64,000 bases of DNA from Symbiodinium kawagutii (GCA_009767595.1 VSDK01016702.1:122721-186720), one strand, 5' to 3'. Counted from the first letter of the stretch, positions 1 to 9,896 are shown. Notes: generated by a model not told the origin, from the letters alone. Numbers and translations: made by a program.

Positions 1-130
1 GGAAAGAGCGACTTGATTTGACTTGAGTTGCAGACTCAGCGAGAAGATGGCACTGTATAGCACAAGAACATGGTTGTTTACAGATTTTCGCACAATCAAA
101 AAGGGGACATATTACATATGTTTCAATCAT

Positions 131-177
131 TCCTTGCATTCCTTGCATTCCTTGCATTCACCTCTTGCATTCCTCGG
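131..177. repeat. short tandem repeat, CCTTGCATT-like unit
   Basis: About four head-to-tail copies of a 9 to 10-base unit (CCTTGCATT, last copy interrupted) lie just beyond the likely donor of the first minus-strand exon, so the array is probably intronic in gene 1. Confidence 0.7.
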
Positions 178-272
178 CATTTTGCCCCCGGCACTCACTT
201 AGGTTCCCCGCCACATTCTTGGCTCCATCGGGCCGCTGCATCTCAGCGCGCAGTCGCTGGAGCTCTTTGAAC
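162..272 (-). CDS. gene 1, exon 4: coiled-coil segment
   Basis: Product not recognised. The minus frame is rich in Lys, Glu, Gln, Arg and Leu (it contains FKELQRLRAEMQ), as in a helical coiled coil. The acceptor is read as TCGAG|GTTCAAAG and the donor as AAGAG|GTGAATGC. The incoming phase (one base, then TTC) fits the upstream exon ending at AATAC|GTAG. The gene continues leftwards, probably beyond the window. Confidence 0.55.
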
Positions 273-488
273 CTCGACCGACAACAAAAGAGGGAAGAAA
301 CAAAGAAGAAAACCTATCAAAATAAAGACCAACAAATTGAAAACCAGTTGAAACCATGATGCAACATAGGAAAACAAGCTGAAACCATGACAAAACATGA
401 ACTGCTTTGATTTTTTGATACAAAAATAGCACTGCACATACTTTGTCATTACTCTTGACCAGGTGAATACGGTTTACAAAAAAACTAC

Positions 489-647
489 GTATTTCTACCA
501 TCTCCTACTGTTGCCAACAGAGAAGACATGGCACGCACACCGAGCGACGTCTCTTCTTTGAGCTGACGCTGCTTGATCATAGCAGCGCGGACTTGAGCAG
601 TCTCAGCAGCATTCTCTTCGCTCGCGCGAACCACTTCTTCATCAAAC
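489..647 (-). CDS. gene 1, exon 3: charged helical segment
   Basis: Open minus frame reading RFDEEVVRASEENAAETAQV onward, with many Glu, Ala and Gln residues, predicted helical. If not spliced at 489 it would stop at 485. It joins the exon ending at 737 in frame across an 89-nt GT-AG intron whose two ends carry the same 10 bases (see findings). Function unknown. Confidence 0.65.
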
Positions 648-736
648 CTCTGCCATGAGAAGAAGTCATGAAAAAGAGAAGTCATTAAAAAAAACATATA
701 TATATATATATATGTATGAATCATAAAAGGTCAAAC
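648..736 (-). other. 89-nt intron with 10-bp direct repeat at its ends
   Basis: The minus-strand sequence AGAGGTTTGA spans both splice junctions (731-740 and 642-651). The intron is GT-AG, AT-rich in its middle (an AT dinucleotide run at about 693-713), and its removal keeps the reading frame. Confidence 0.65.
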
Positions 737-865
737 CTCTTGCGATGTGACCGAAGCCGAGGGCTCCGCTCTCGTTGACTTTGCTGCAGAATTTTCACGA
801 GCTCCTGGGATGTATGGACGGTCATGTCGCAGCGCACTGCTTCAGTGGGCCTGTGCTCTGCTGCG
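737..865 (-). CDS. gene 1, exon 2: Gln/Arg/Ser-rich segment
   Basis: The minus frame contains TSQELVKILQQSQRERSPRL and flows through the splice junction into exon 3 (RKRFDEE). The donor is AAGAG|GTTTGACC; the acceptor at 866 (TTTGAAG|C) is a guess. The SPR/RSP-like basic tail may be a phosphorylated linker, which is inference only. Confidence 0.6.
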
Positions 866-1093
866 CTTCAAATTGTTTTGAATTGTTTCAATGCTTATCA
901 AATCTTATCAATATCTCAGAATGCAATCTTTGCAATGCTTCATGGATTCAATACTTCTGTGATCCGCTCCACACACGTTGTTTTTTTCCTTTTTCCCTTC
1001 TATATTCACCACACGTCTCTATCTGTGCTTCTTCCTGATACCGGTGAATTGTTTTTTGCAAAGAGCTGTAGTGAATCCATATGAATCCATGCT

Positions 1094-1231
1094 TCATTTG
1101 AGCCCTGCGTCTCTGTCCTGCTTCGATTGGATTTCAGATAGGAGCGAGGCTACATCCATTGTCCCAGCCATCTCATGATCACGGACACCTGGCAAAGCGA
1201 CGTCTTGGAAGCCGCGTTGAGCGTTATCCAT
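1094..1231 (-). CDS. gene 1, probable first coding exon with ATG
   Basis: A minus ORF starts with ATG at 1229-1231 and runs 45 codons to a stop at 1094-1096 (MDNAQRGFQDVALPGV at its start, then an acidic/Gln-rich helix). A possible GC donor, CAGG|GCTC at 1104, would join the next exon in phase. The 560 bases upstream lack comparable coding signal, so this is taken as the 5' end of the gene. Product unknown. Confidence 0.6.
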   Translation of the reverse strand: MDNAQRGFQDVALPGVRDHEMAGTMDVASLLSEIQSKQDRDAGLK

Positions 1232-1798
1232 GTATCAATGTGCAAAAGTCTTGTGTATGCATTTGTATTATTGTGTATTGCAATGTATGCTGTATGTAAT
1301 AGTTTGGGACCGAATTAGAAGCTCTTGTGCGCAATGAAATAGTGCAGTGACAATGCAAACATTTCAATGTTGTCACTTCTGTGTGATGCAAATTCTATCA
1401 GCCCAGTGGGGAACATGGCACCGCGAGACTCGAGGTCAGCGTGACAGCGGCTCAGTAGCACTTGGATTGGCATCACTGAGATGACTGAGGCACACTAAGG
1501 CAAAGAATAAGGCAATGACTAAGGCGGTGACTACAGTGACTAGGGCAGTGTGTGGAAGTGTGACATTGGGTGAACGTGCACAAGAAATGGGGCATCTCGG
1601 GACTCGACAAAATCTCCAAGCCTTTTTTCATGTGGTAGAGCTGTTTGCTCTTGTTCTTCTTCCTTGAAGCTGTGCAACCACAACATTTATCCCAAGAAAC
1701 TTCACAAGTTGCTCAAGGAGGAGTCTTGAATTGAAATGGCAATGCTGCGTATCCTAGCAGTCGCGTATTGCATTCTATTTTGCCTGTTGTATGCAGCA
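1232..1798. other. intergenic/upstream region, no gene seen
   Basis: No convincing exon on either strand. It separates the 5' end of gene 1 from the 3' end of gene 2 on the same strand. No TATA-type or poly(A) signal can be assigned with confidence. Confidence 0.4.
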
Positions 1799-1990
1799 TC
1801 ACATTGCACAGCTAGTCTTCAGAATAAGGTTCCCAAAGCGGGCAGAAAGATATGATGATTTGTTAAGCTGTACAACACTTGAGATCTCTGTGACTACTCT
1901 GCTTTGTATACGAGCATGGAAATCAAAGAAATTGATTGGGAGGAGGAAGAGTCGTATAATTGCATCACACTTGTAAAACACTGTGACACT
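1799..1990 (-). CDS. gene 2, possible last exon
   Basis: An open minus frame ends at 1799 and contains VVQLNKSSYLSARFGNLILK. It follows the better supported exon at 1998-2123, from which it would be separated by only a very short stretch, so its exact use is uncertain. Not recognised. Confidence 0.35.
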   Translation of the reverse strand, partial: SVTVFYKCDAIIRLFLLPINFFDFHARIQSRVVTEISSVVQLNKSSYLSARFGNLILKTSCAM

Positions 1991-1997
1991 TTTATTT

Positions 1998-2123
1998 CTA
2001 CAGTACATGTTTGTAAGACATTGCGTTAAAAGACTCAAACAGCATTTGTTTCAACTCGGCTTTGGACCACTTTTCAAGGCGTCGCTTCTGCTCGGCGTTG
2101 GACTGCGTCAAGGGTCCGAGCTC
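1998..2123 (-). CDS. gene 2 exon: basic coiled-coil segment
   Basis: Acceptor TCCTGTAG|GAG in phase 0, then an open frame with QSNAEQKRRLEKWSKAELKQ, a typical amphipathic charged helix. It ends either at a stop (1998-2000) or at a GT donor six bases earlier (AAACAT|GTACTG). Confidence 0.65.
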   Translation of the reverse strand, partial: ELGPLTQSNAEQKRRLEKWSKAELKQMLFESFNAMSYKHVL

Positions 2124-2430
2124 CTACAGGATCTAAAGACTCCAAAGACAGCACCTCAAGATCTTCACTTCAACTATCTTCAACTATCTCCAACTTGTGT
2201 TTTTTCACTTCAGTCACTCTGTTTTAAGACATCCTAAAACATCTGCTTCACATTGTTTCGCATATTGTTTCGCATACAATTTCAACAGCTCTCCCTCTTT
2301 AATAGTCCTCCGTACGCTTTTCAGCATCTGACACCTCTTGGGCGCCTGTCAAGGTTGGCAAGGCATGTGGAGAATTTCAGACTTCAGATTGTCATCAAAA
2401 AAGTGCGCTGAATTCTAGAAACTGCTCATG

Positions 2431-2650
2431 TTAGAAAGCATCTCGTGGTTTGAGGGGTACGTGAATCAGCGTCAGTTCAACTGTATGTAAGGATGTCAGC
2501 TTGAGTGTGATGGCAACAGGTATGTCCGGCAGGTTAAAATCTAGATCAGAATGATTTGTTTTCGTGATCCTGGGGAATCTTTGGTAAACGTGCACCGAGT
2601 GGCTTCTTATGAAGTCATTGGCAGCAGCATCTTCCTCGGCAAACAAATCA
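2431..2650 (-). CDS. gene 2 exon beginning with an acidic stretch
   Basis: Open for about 73 codons on the minus strand: DLFAEEDAAANDFIRSHSV first, then LDFNLPDIPVAITLKL. Two CAG acceptors 11 bases apart precede it (after 2650 or after 2661). The stop is at 2431 unless a donor is used earlier. Function unknown. Confidence 0.55.
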
Positions 2651-2703
2651 CTGAAAGCTCACTGAAAGCTTCCTTGGGGCCATAGGGTAATAGTGTTCGT
2701 GCA

Positions 2704-3005
2704 ATGGACATTGAACGCGAGTGTTCCATTTTGACACCCTCTTGCCACTACCCAATGAGTAGTTGCCTGACTAAATGTCCCGTGACAAATTCTGGCAAAA
2801 CTATTCCTGCAGAGTCTTTACTCATGAAAGAACGTGCAAGGGCAATCAAGATTGCAGCAGGCGTTAGAAAAACTACTTCGGTTTGAGAGATAATACCGGT
2901 CTGGAATGGTTCGACCCAACCCTCACGTTCTCCCCACCGCGACATGAGACAGTGCATTTGAGAATGTTGTGCAAATTTAAGATCGTGAAGTTGCAACGAA
3001 AGCAC
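2704..3005. other. stretch open on both strands, no call
   Basis: Both a plus ORF (2704-2886, begins MDIERECSIL) and a minus ORF (2748-3005, hydrophobic) are open. Neighbours are on the minus strand, but the plus ORF looks at least as protein-like. No splice evidence decides. Confidence 0.3.
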
Positions 3006-3166
3006 TGGCTCGGCTATACGCAGTGATTTATGGTGTAGGGATGTGTGGGGTAGATGTTTTTCCGGATGTAAGTTCTATTTCAGTGTTTGTATTCGCATTT
3101 GTTCGAAGCAACATGAACACTGGACTGAGCACAAAGAAGAGCGGTCGAGTGCAGTGAAATTGCACC

Positions 3167-3199
3167 ATGGGATTCCATGGGATTCCATGGGGTTCCTAT
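3167..3199. repeat. 11-bp direct repeat ATGGGATTCCA
   Basis: Two exact 11-base copies followed by a diverged third, ending at the gene 2 exon region. Confidence 0.6.
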
Positions 3200-3222
3200 G
3201 AGTTCCTTTCTCTCGGGGACTC

Positions 3223-3330
3223 TCAGAAAGATCTCAAAGGCGAACTTGGGATCCCAACTGCTCGTGAGATCTCGGCAAATTGGCCCAACAAGGAACTGTT
3301 GGACTCGAGTGTTGCCTCTTGCTCTTGCAC
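3223..3330 (-). CDS. gene 2 exon: coiled coil
   Basis: Acceptor TGCCAG|GTGCAAGAG in phase 0, then VQEQEATLESNSSLLGQFAE, a Gln/Glu/Leu-rich helix. The frame stops at 3223-3225; the real donor is probably a little before that. Confidence 0.6.
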   Translation of the reverse strand: MQEQEATLESNSSLLGQFAEISRAVGIPSSPLRSF

Positions 3331-3626
3331 CTGGCACTGTCTTGCGTCAGAATTTGACACCACAAAAATGAACACAAATGAGTGATAAATTCACATAAAT
3401 TTGCATAACGAAAAATAGTCACACAAATTGAGTGATGCAGTAGGAATCACGTGCGCCCTGATGCACATATGTCTGAAAATATCAGCGCAAACTGTCGGAA
3501 CATGTCTGAACAAATCATTTCAGAATGGCAACTGATGCAAACCGATACAAGAGTGAAGCAAAGCGTAAGAAGATGCAAGGAGATGAGCAAAGTACATAGA
3601 TAGATCTATTGTCAAATTGTATGTAC

Positions 3627-3716
3627 TAGTTTCAAGATGTCTCAAGAGGATAGGCATCACGCCTCGAGAGCTACAAGGGAAGAACTCTGCAATTTGTAGC
3701 TGCACTGGCTGTTCCG
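3627..3716 (-). CDS. gene 2 exon
   Basis: Acceptor CCCTTTCAG|CG after a pyrimidine-rich tract, and donor AAACTA|GTACATAC. The frame reads EQPVQLQIAEFFPCSSRG and then a Leu-rich helix. Length 90 nt. Not recognised. Confidence 0.55.
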
Positions 3717-3965
3717 CTGAAAGGGAGTTAAAACACGAGCTACTGTACACAATTCCTAAGTGCACAATTACTGCTTCAGTAGAGCCACATCCGCGTCAGA
3801 AACGTCCTATGAGTTAAATTCAAGATCTTATTCCTAGTCAGTTTGTGCAAAAGATCTTTTTGCTTTGCGCCATCTCAAAGAATAAACCTGAAGTCTAGTA
3901 CTCTTGGCGCCATCGTCTGGTGAGTGAAACTGCTTCATCACTGGCAATCCTTAGGAAGGAATTAC

Positions 3966-4064
3966 TTTCAATTCTAACATCCGATTTCTCATCTTTCGAG
4001 TAAAACTGTTTGGGTAGTCACCGGTCTTCTTTCGAACACGTAGCGGATGCAGCATTCCGAGGAT
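3966..4064 (-). CDS. gene 2 exon: basic segment
   Basis: 33 codons in phase 0 at both ends: acceptor CTTGAG|ATCCTC, donor TTGAAA|GTAATTCC. Contains LGMLHPLRVRKKTGDYPNSF and RKMRNRMLELK. Strongly basic. Confidence 0.6.
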
Positions 4065-4321
4065 CTCAAGAGTGATTTTAAAAAAAGCTTCAAAGTATGA
4101 TTCAGCTCGACCATGCTAATTCCAACTTTCACGTCTTCCGATGATTTAACTCTTCGCAGCAGGGAGTTGCCAAAAAGAAAACTGCCAGTTCCAAAAATAG
4201 AAACTTTGGACTTACTTCTTTGTAGCAGGGAATCGCCAAAAAGAATGGACTTCAAAATCTGATTGAAGGAGGTGCCACTTCAGGCGTAAACTTGAAAGTT
4301 CATTATTCGAACCGCTTCTTT

Positions 4322-4510
4322 CTACTTCTCGCCTTTCTGAAGTCTTGCCACTGGGACCCGGAGATCGTTCCTTGTGTCTGTCCCAACTGCTTCAGGTACA
4401 GTAGGATGAATAATGGATTTGCTCTTGCGATCTTTTGCGGAAGACCCTGCACTTTTAAGCATAGACATGGTCTCATGGTCTCTCTTTACAGGAAGCGGAG
4501 ATAAGTGGAG
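4322..4510 (-). CDS. gene 2 exon: Lys/Ser-rich linker
   Basis: Open minus frame ending at a stop at 4322-4324, containing SMLKSAGSSAKDRKSKSIIH and then PTVPEAVGTD. The composition (Ser, Lys, Asp, Pro) suggests a disordered linker between helical parts. The left-hand acceptor was not fixed. Confidence 0.55.
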   Translation of the reverse strand, partial: LHLSPLPVKRDHETMSMLKSAGSSAKDRKSKSIIHPTVPEAVGTDTRNDLRVPVARLQKGEK

Positions 4511-4809
4511 TTTGTTGAGGGTCTCTGGGTAGCTCTTGAAGGCTTATTACGCATTACATTCACTAGCTGCGTTGCAGATCCTTTCGGGTGACAGGGAATC
4601 AAGGTGCAAAGTTAAATCAATGGTCAGAATAGACATGTAAAACACATACGTACAAATACCTACGTATATCTATATAGCATATACACATGCTAAATACTTA
4701 CATATAGATCTATTGTAGAACGTGTAGCAGTACCTGTGTACTAAGAATGACCTCAATGGCTATCCACAAGCACCACTTCGAGTGTGGCCATTGCAGCGGC
4801 TCAGCCCAC

Positions 4810-4877
4810 CTTCCGCTTGAAGTGTTGCCGCATGGCTTCACATTTGAATTTGTGGAAAACTCTTTCAAGTAGCTGGC
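4810..4877 (-). CDS. gene 2 exon: basic helix
   Basis: Acceptor TTTCCCAAG|GC, donor CGGAAG|GTGGGC. The frame reads QLLERVFHKFKCEAMRQHFK, an amphipathic basic helix. Confidence 0.55.
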
Positions 4878-5239
4878 CTTGGGAAATCGAAAACATACAG
4901 ACGAAAGGAATCAGTCTGGTGTATAGACTTCGCCAAAGGGCACAAGTACCGGCGTTCTACCACAAGTGATCTATGAATACAAGCTCACAACATCTCACAA
5001 CAAGTTCTAAGCCTGATCTACCAAACAACTTTCCCCATCACCAAACCCAGGCCACGGAAGCTACATCGGCTCTTTTCTTTGTAAGGATGATGATTTGTGA
5101 ATGGTCATGCCATTTGCCAGCATGGATGCAAGGATGCGAAACAGCACATATGAAGTAGTGGTCCCACAGCTTCCGGACTCAAAGGGACGTTCATCGGATT
5201 TCATTAAAATATGTTTACATTCTGGATAGATGTAGATAC

Positions 5240-5630
5240 CCTTTTTTTTCTGGCTGTTCTCTTGGGCATTTCCAGTTGCAAACTTTTTTGTTCCAATTTC
5301 TTGACCAGCTCTGCTGATCTCTCCTTCACCTTTTCCTTGCTCCAGTTCATGCTTCTTCTGGGCAATCAAACCTCTCAACTCACTATAAGTGTTCGGCGCT
5401 CCTCCCTCAATTTCAACATCCTGCCCTGCCTGATTCAGTCCATAGGTCCTCTGAATAAGGTTGTAAAAGATTGCTGACACCTGCTGACTGTAAATGAGTG
5501 TAATTGAGTGGTTTGAGGATTGTTTCTGAGTTTGCCGACGATCTCTCAACTTCTTCAGCTCCATCTGTAGGTCGAAAACTTCTCGTCGACTAGCAACATC
5601 TGCCAGCTTCCCATACATGCCATCGCTTAC
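5240..5630 (-). CDS. gene 2, largest exon: coiled coil
   Basis: Minus frame open for 130 codons, from the acceptor CTGAG|GTAAGCGATGG to the donor AAAGG|GTATCTAC. It contains VFDLQMELKKLRDRRQTQKQ and later LRGLIAQKKHELEQGKGEGE, two charged heptad-like stretches, and ends in a Lys-rich run. A 30-base stretch inside has splice-like ends but is too short to be an intron. It resembles filament or scaffold coiled-coil proteins in composition only. Confidence 0.65.
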
Positions 5631-5985
5631 CTCAGCAGATTGAATGGCCGACGCCGACAATCAAAAGCCAATGTCGAGTTCTTCCTTGTCACTCCTTTAG
5701 ACAAACAAACTGCCGTTGATTTTCCTCTCGGGAGATAAACTGCCGAGCTGCTGTGAGGACTGATGGCTTCACATTGACTTCGCTGTTGCGCCGACCCACG
5801 TTGCTTTGCGAATGCCGCCTCAGAATCTGAGAGAATCAAAACGAAATTAAGAGAAGATGGACGCAAAAAGGCTAAATGGGTTTCCCATTCAGATCGTTCA
5901 AGTTCAATGATTGTGTCGAAATGAGGGTATGGAGGGCTAACATCGCCTGGACTCGCCCACTTCCACACCAAAGCCGAGTCCCTCT
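5631..5985 (-). CDS. gene 2 exon(s) directly upstream of the coiled-coil exon
   Basis: Two readings are possible. One is a single ORF from the acceptor GTGCAG|AATCAAG to a consensus donor GAG|GTAAGC (contains DTIIELERSEWETHLAFL). The other is an exon at 5707-5826 in a different frame (VKPSVLTAARQFISREENQ), joined in phase 0 over a 76-nt intron to the next exon. The second gives the smoother protein. Confidence 0.5.
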
Positions 5986-6088
5986 TGATTCTGCACGGTC
6001 AGCAGGTGTCTAAGTTTCTATTGAAAAAAGGCATTCAAAACAGGTTAGCAGGGCTTCTGAGTGGGGTCGCCGACCCAGGCTCTTTCTC

Positions 6089-6273
6089 CTATTGAAAGAC
6101 TCCGATAACATGGAGGTCGGCCAAACTTTGAACTTGCATAATCTGCATCACATGGGCCACACAGTGCCAGTCGATTTTGCGAAAGCTGCGTGGTGTGTTG
6201 AGTTCTTCAAGCCCAAGTCGCCGCTTCATCGGAGTTCTGTAGCCATCGTCTTGACTTTCCACATCCTCGATCC
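6089..6273 (-). CDS. gene 2 exon
   Basis: Acceptor TCCTCCAG|GG followed by IEDVESQDDGYRTPMKRRLG and a longer helical part (VAHVMQIMQVQSLADLHV). Stop at 6089-6091, or a GT donor shortly before it. Confidence 0.6.
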
Positions 6274-6329
6274 CTGGAGGACAAAGGCTTCAAAAGGTTG
6301 CAAGGATTTGAAAGGACAAAGGATGAACA

Positions 6330-6427
6330 CTAATGAACACAGGTCTGCAAATGGTTGCAACACGTTCCCCAACATCTTGCATCAGCAAAGTCATGTTGAA
6401 ACTCGTCGAACAAATCCTCATGTTCAG
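6330..6427 (-). CDS. gene 2 exon: acidic segment
   Basis: Acceptor TTATGCCAG|CT, then EHEDLFDEFQHDFADARCW, a strongly acidic helix with a Cys-rich tail. The frame closes at 6330. An alternative minus frame in the same region is also open. Confidence 0.5.
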
Positions 6428-6597
6428 CTGGCATAACCTATACAGCCGTTGCAATGGTGTTTGAGGGTTCTTCGTATCCACGGACAACTCTTGAACTATT
6501 ACAGATCCTGTGATTAGAACTCAAATTCTGAGTTTTCTAGACTCTGCTTGTCTCTGCTTCCTGAAAGGTTTGAATCCCGTTGTCATCTTATGCACAC

Positions 6598-6684
6598 TGC
6601 CTCCAACAAGCGTATGGAAATCAATGCCTCCGGTGTCCTGTGAACTCTGTGGAATTGCACATACAGATGCCCAATCAGACCACT
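6598..6684 (-). CDS. gene 2 exon
   Basis: Acceptor TTAGCAG|T, then GLIGHLYVQFHRVHRTPEAL and a Leu-rich helix. Donor GAGGCA|GTGTGC, 87 nt. Confidence 0.55.
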
Positions 6685-6839
6685 GCTAACACACAGACCG
6701 CGAATCCAAATGAATCAAATTCATTGAAATCTGCTAATCAAATCTAAGGATTCTATCTCATTCTATTTCACTTACTTCAATTGTTTCAAGCTTCATGTAA
6801 TTATTTGCTTCTACGCTGGATGAACTGAACAGAAACCAC

Positions 6840-6933
6840 CTGAATTGACATGCTGTTGCAGCAAGCATTTCACTGCTGCATTGGCTTTCAACAACTGCTC
6901 CTTTTCGGGCAAAAGGGTCTCCAGTCCAGGAAC
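6840..6933 (-). CDS. gene 2 exon: coiled coil
   Basis: Acceptor TTGCTTGCAG|GTTCCTGG in phase 0; donor AATTCAG|GTGG. Contains LETLLPEKEQLLKANAAVK, a clear amphipathic helix. Confidence 0.6.
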
Positions 6934-7137
6934 CTGCAAGCAAAATGTTTGAGTCCCACCACTCGGATTCCTCGACACCCCTCACAGGCGTACAGTATAT
7001 GTCTGTGACATGTTTGTTTGGGTTCATACGGATGCTCTTTGCATGTACATTTGTACAGGTATATACAGAATATACAGAGCAGACAGTTGAACATTGCAAC
7101 TGAAGAAATCTGTGAAGATTGCTCTGCTGTTTTTTTG

Positions 7138-7217
7138 TTATTTGGGCAAGCTGTGTCTTCGTTGGGCGTTTGGCGGAGCCAAGGATGTGCAATTGACGGC
7201 AGACAAGCGTGAATTAT
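7138..7217 (-). CDS. possible first exon region of gene 2
   Basis: Minus frame with acceptor ATCCCCAG|AT and SRLSAVNCTSLAPPNAQRRH, stop at 7138-7140. Two plus-strand frames are also open here, so support is weak. Confidence 0.35.
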
Positions 7218-7376
7218 CTGGGGATCGGTGGGGGGGCAGGTTCAATACCAGCATATCAAAAATATTACAGCAACAGATTGGCCCTCAAAGCTGCTCTTTT
7301 GAAAATGAGTTTAAAGCTCAATCAGCCTTGGTCATGAACATATGATTTGTTCTTCATTCCCCCCCTTCAAATTTAT

Positions 7377-8154
7377 TCAAATGTTCAATCTTCCCGTCCA
7401 GCCATCTACAGGATCCATTTCATTCCGCTGAAAAGAGGGCCCTTCAAGATTCGTTTGGCGGCTTGCCTTCATGAGCAATCCCAAATGGTGGTGCATCATT
7501 GATATCATTTTCAGTACCTGCCACATCCTGGTGCAGCTCTCTGAAGTCGGACCTTGATTTCCAAACTTCCCTCGACCACTCTTGATCTCTGATTGTCCAA
7601 ACATATTCAAACGTTTTTGGATGCTTTTCGTCAATTTACCCCATCTACTATCATATTATCTAGCTGATCTCTTCCATTACCCCTCGATCTTATGTAGACG
7701 TATATTATATGAATTTATGCCTACTCCTCTTGATATAATATTCCTAATGCGCGAAGGTTCTTGTTCACCGGCCGATTCTTGTCTATCGGTGTAATTCAAT
7801 CCATCTTGTTGAAACAATTCTACTACCCTACTCAGACCGCTATGGATTTTGGTAAAAACTCTGTTCATGATTAGTTTGATAGTCAATGCATTCCTTGTGC
7901 TGTTGGAAAGACACAACCATTTGCTGAAGTAGAAAGTTCTGTAAATGCAGCTTTGAAAGTGCAATCGGTATGTTGGTTAAATTCATATGATGGACAAGCG
8001 CCATTAGACCGGGAAATTGGTTTAAGAAAATCTGGTGCAGCTTAGTAGGGTCAATGATAAATCGAAGAATTTGTAAGTCGGAAAACAAATAAGCGTGTGA
8101 AAAATCCTGTGATACAAACTCCTTGGTGTCATCGATAGATTGGCAGAATGACAA
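7377..8154 (-). pseudogene. decayed minus-strand ORF chain, AT-richer than its surroundings
   Basis: Three consecutive minus ORFs (8154-7840, 7964-7677, 7634-7377) read like one protein of about 250 residues interrupted by one frame change near 7870 and two in-frame stops near 7640-7676. No splice signals fit the breaks. Segments include FIIDPTKLHQIFLNQFPGL and VVELFQQDGLNYTDRQESA. Third-codon positions are A/T-rich compared with the flanking exons. No family is recognised; a decayed mobile-element or transferred gene is one explanation. Confidence 0.35.
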
Positions 8155-8159
8155 ATTGG

Positions 8160-9400
8160 CCGAACTCGTACCGCATCTACTGTTGCCTGCGGATCTTGTT
8201 AAAACTTTGCTACTTGACCCAATTCACAGCTGCCGCTGGATCTACTCATCCGTAGGCAAACCCCGCTCCCAATGACGGCTTAATACAGATTCACGCATGA
8301 ACGATCATGAACGTCTTTTCACCGTGCTCTCTTACACATTTTTATCAAATTTACACATGTGAAAACAAAAGAGAACGTTTTGGGAAGGCCACATTTCTTA
8401 AGTTGCACTTTGCACACAGGCTTTTGCCAAGCACAAGTTTCACATTCACAATGCACCAATTCCCCCAAATTCCACCTGTCGGGGCTGAATCGCTTTGATT
8501 TGCACTGCCTGGGGCCATCGGGTCAGATACGTTCCAAATCGCGAAAATGGCAAGATTCTTTACAACGCAAGGGCGCCCCCTGTAACTGTAAGGCATTGAA
8601 TTTCACACACCTGAAAGCTCTTGAATTTTGAAGTTGATACTGGGAGAAGACGTAGATGTTTCTTGAATGCAATTAAACTGCTCAGGGATTCTTGCTAATC
8701 AGGCCAAAAAGCTTCAGAGCAAACATAGGAACGCAAGATGAAGTTCCCTTCCTTCTTGCATTCACTAGCCGTTGCTCTGCATTTGATCGATATCCAAAAT
8801 TGATTTGAGGAGTCGAAAACTCCGGCCTGCAGTAGCTAGCTGCAATCCCTGTGCATCCACTTAGACTATCTTAGACTCGAGTTGAAACTCCTTAGACTCT
8901 AGTTGTAAGATGTCAAGTGGAGTTCTATCAAGTTGAGTCATCAAGGTCAAGGGAGAACTGCATCCCACAATAGGTTTGCAACATCTTGCAATCCATGAAG
9001 TCCCGGAGCCAAGCCTGGTTTTTTGCTGCCAATGCTGATAGTTCTGAGGTGACCTTAGCGTTGCTCAACAAGGACGTGCACGTGCAAAGGTTCCAGGATA
9101 CTCAATGCACACTTAGGACAATCCATGCAAATGTCAGGAGTTTAAAGGGCGGGATTTACTCCTCTCTCTCTCTCTCTCTTTCTTGCTTAAGTATTGCAAC
9201 CCTTCCACAGCTTCTATCTTCTCCATCATTCCCACATCTCAAGTCCTGAGGCTATTACTTTGGGGAAAGGCAAAGGCTAAAGCTTCCAAGACGTCATTGA
9301 GACTCCAGACGTGTTCCCGCAAGTCTCGCAATTGCTGTTGTAACACTTCACCGCTGATCCCGTGACTCTCCCGGAAGCGGCCGGCCTAGCGTGGCATATC
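8160..9400. other. no convincing gene; ambiguous ORFs and one CT run
   Basis: At 8351-8631 two minus frames and one plus frame are open, with no deciding splice signal. A (CT)n run lies at about 9164-9181. Otherwise nothing is supported. Confidence 0.35.
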
Positions 9401-9401
9401 A

Positions 9402-9776
9402 TTGTCGTCAAGGCAACATGGCACTGGTGTGACAATGCAACAAGACAATGCGCAAGGTGATGTGCGTGCTGGGATGCAAAGGTTGAGATCGTCAGAATTT
9501 CTCAGAACTCAAAATCAAACAAAAAGGTCATGTGTACCTAGAATGGCTTGCAGTCAAACCAACAGGACCAATCAATCACGGAATCACGACAATAGAATCA
9601 GAATAAAACTGGCTGAAACACCCCAAATGAATGAAGCTGCTGCACGTGTTGATGAACTAAAGTCAACCAGACTGGGTAACTGCTTGTGCACCATCCTATG
9701 CGTACGAATTTTGCCCTACACCACTTTTTGCGTGCGCACACACGCAAATAGAAACTCAGCTGTGCCAAATTACTGA
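9402..9776 (+). CDS. candidate plus-strand exon region
   Basis: A 124-codon plus ORF whose most protein-like part, at about 9610-9690, reads AETPQMNEAAARVDELKSTR, a charged helix. Splice edges are unknown and the adjacent genes are on the minus strand. Confidence 0.35.
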   Translation: MSSRQHGTGVTMQQDNAQGDVRAGMQRLRSSEFLRTQNQTKRSCVPRMACSQTNRTNQSRNHDNRIRIKLAETPQMNEAAARVDELKSTRLGNCLCTILCVRILPYTTFCVRTHANRNSAVPNY

Positions 9777-9896
9777 AGGCAGTCAGGATTCAAAACATTG
9801 ACTGCAGATCTGCAGCTGGGTTGGTTTGATTCTGTTTGATGGTAATTATGAAAAATATATGTATGGTATTTTATTAAAATCATACACTCGATGGGT

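Noticed and set aside
5418..5447. 30-nt intron inside the large gene 2 exon
   Set aside because: GT and AG ends are present, but the length is below any plausible intron size and the frame is open through it.
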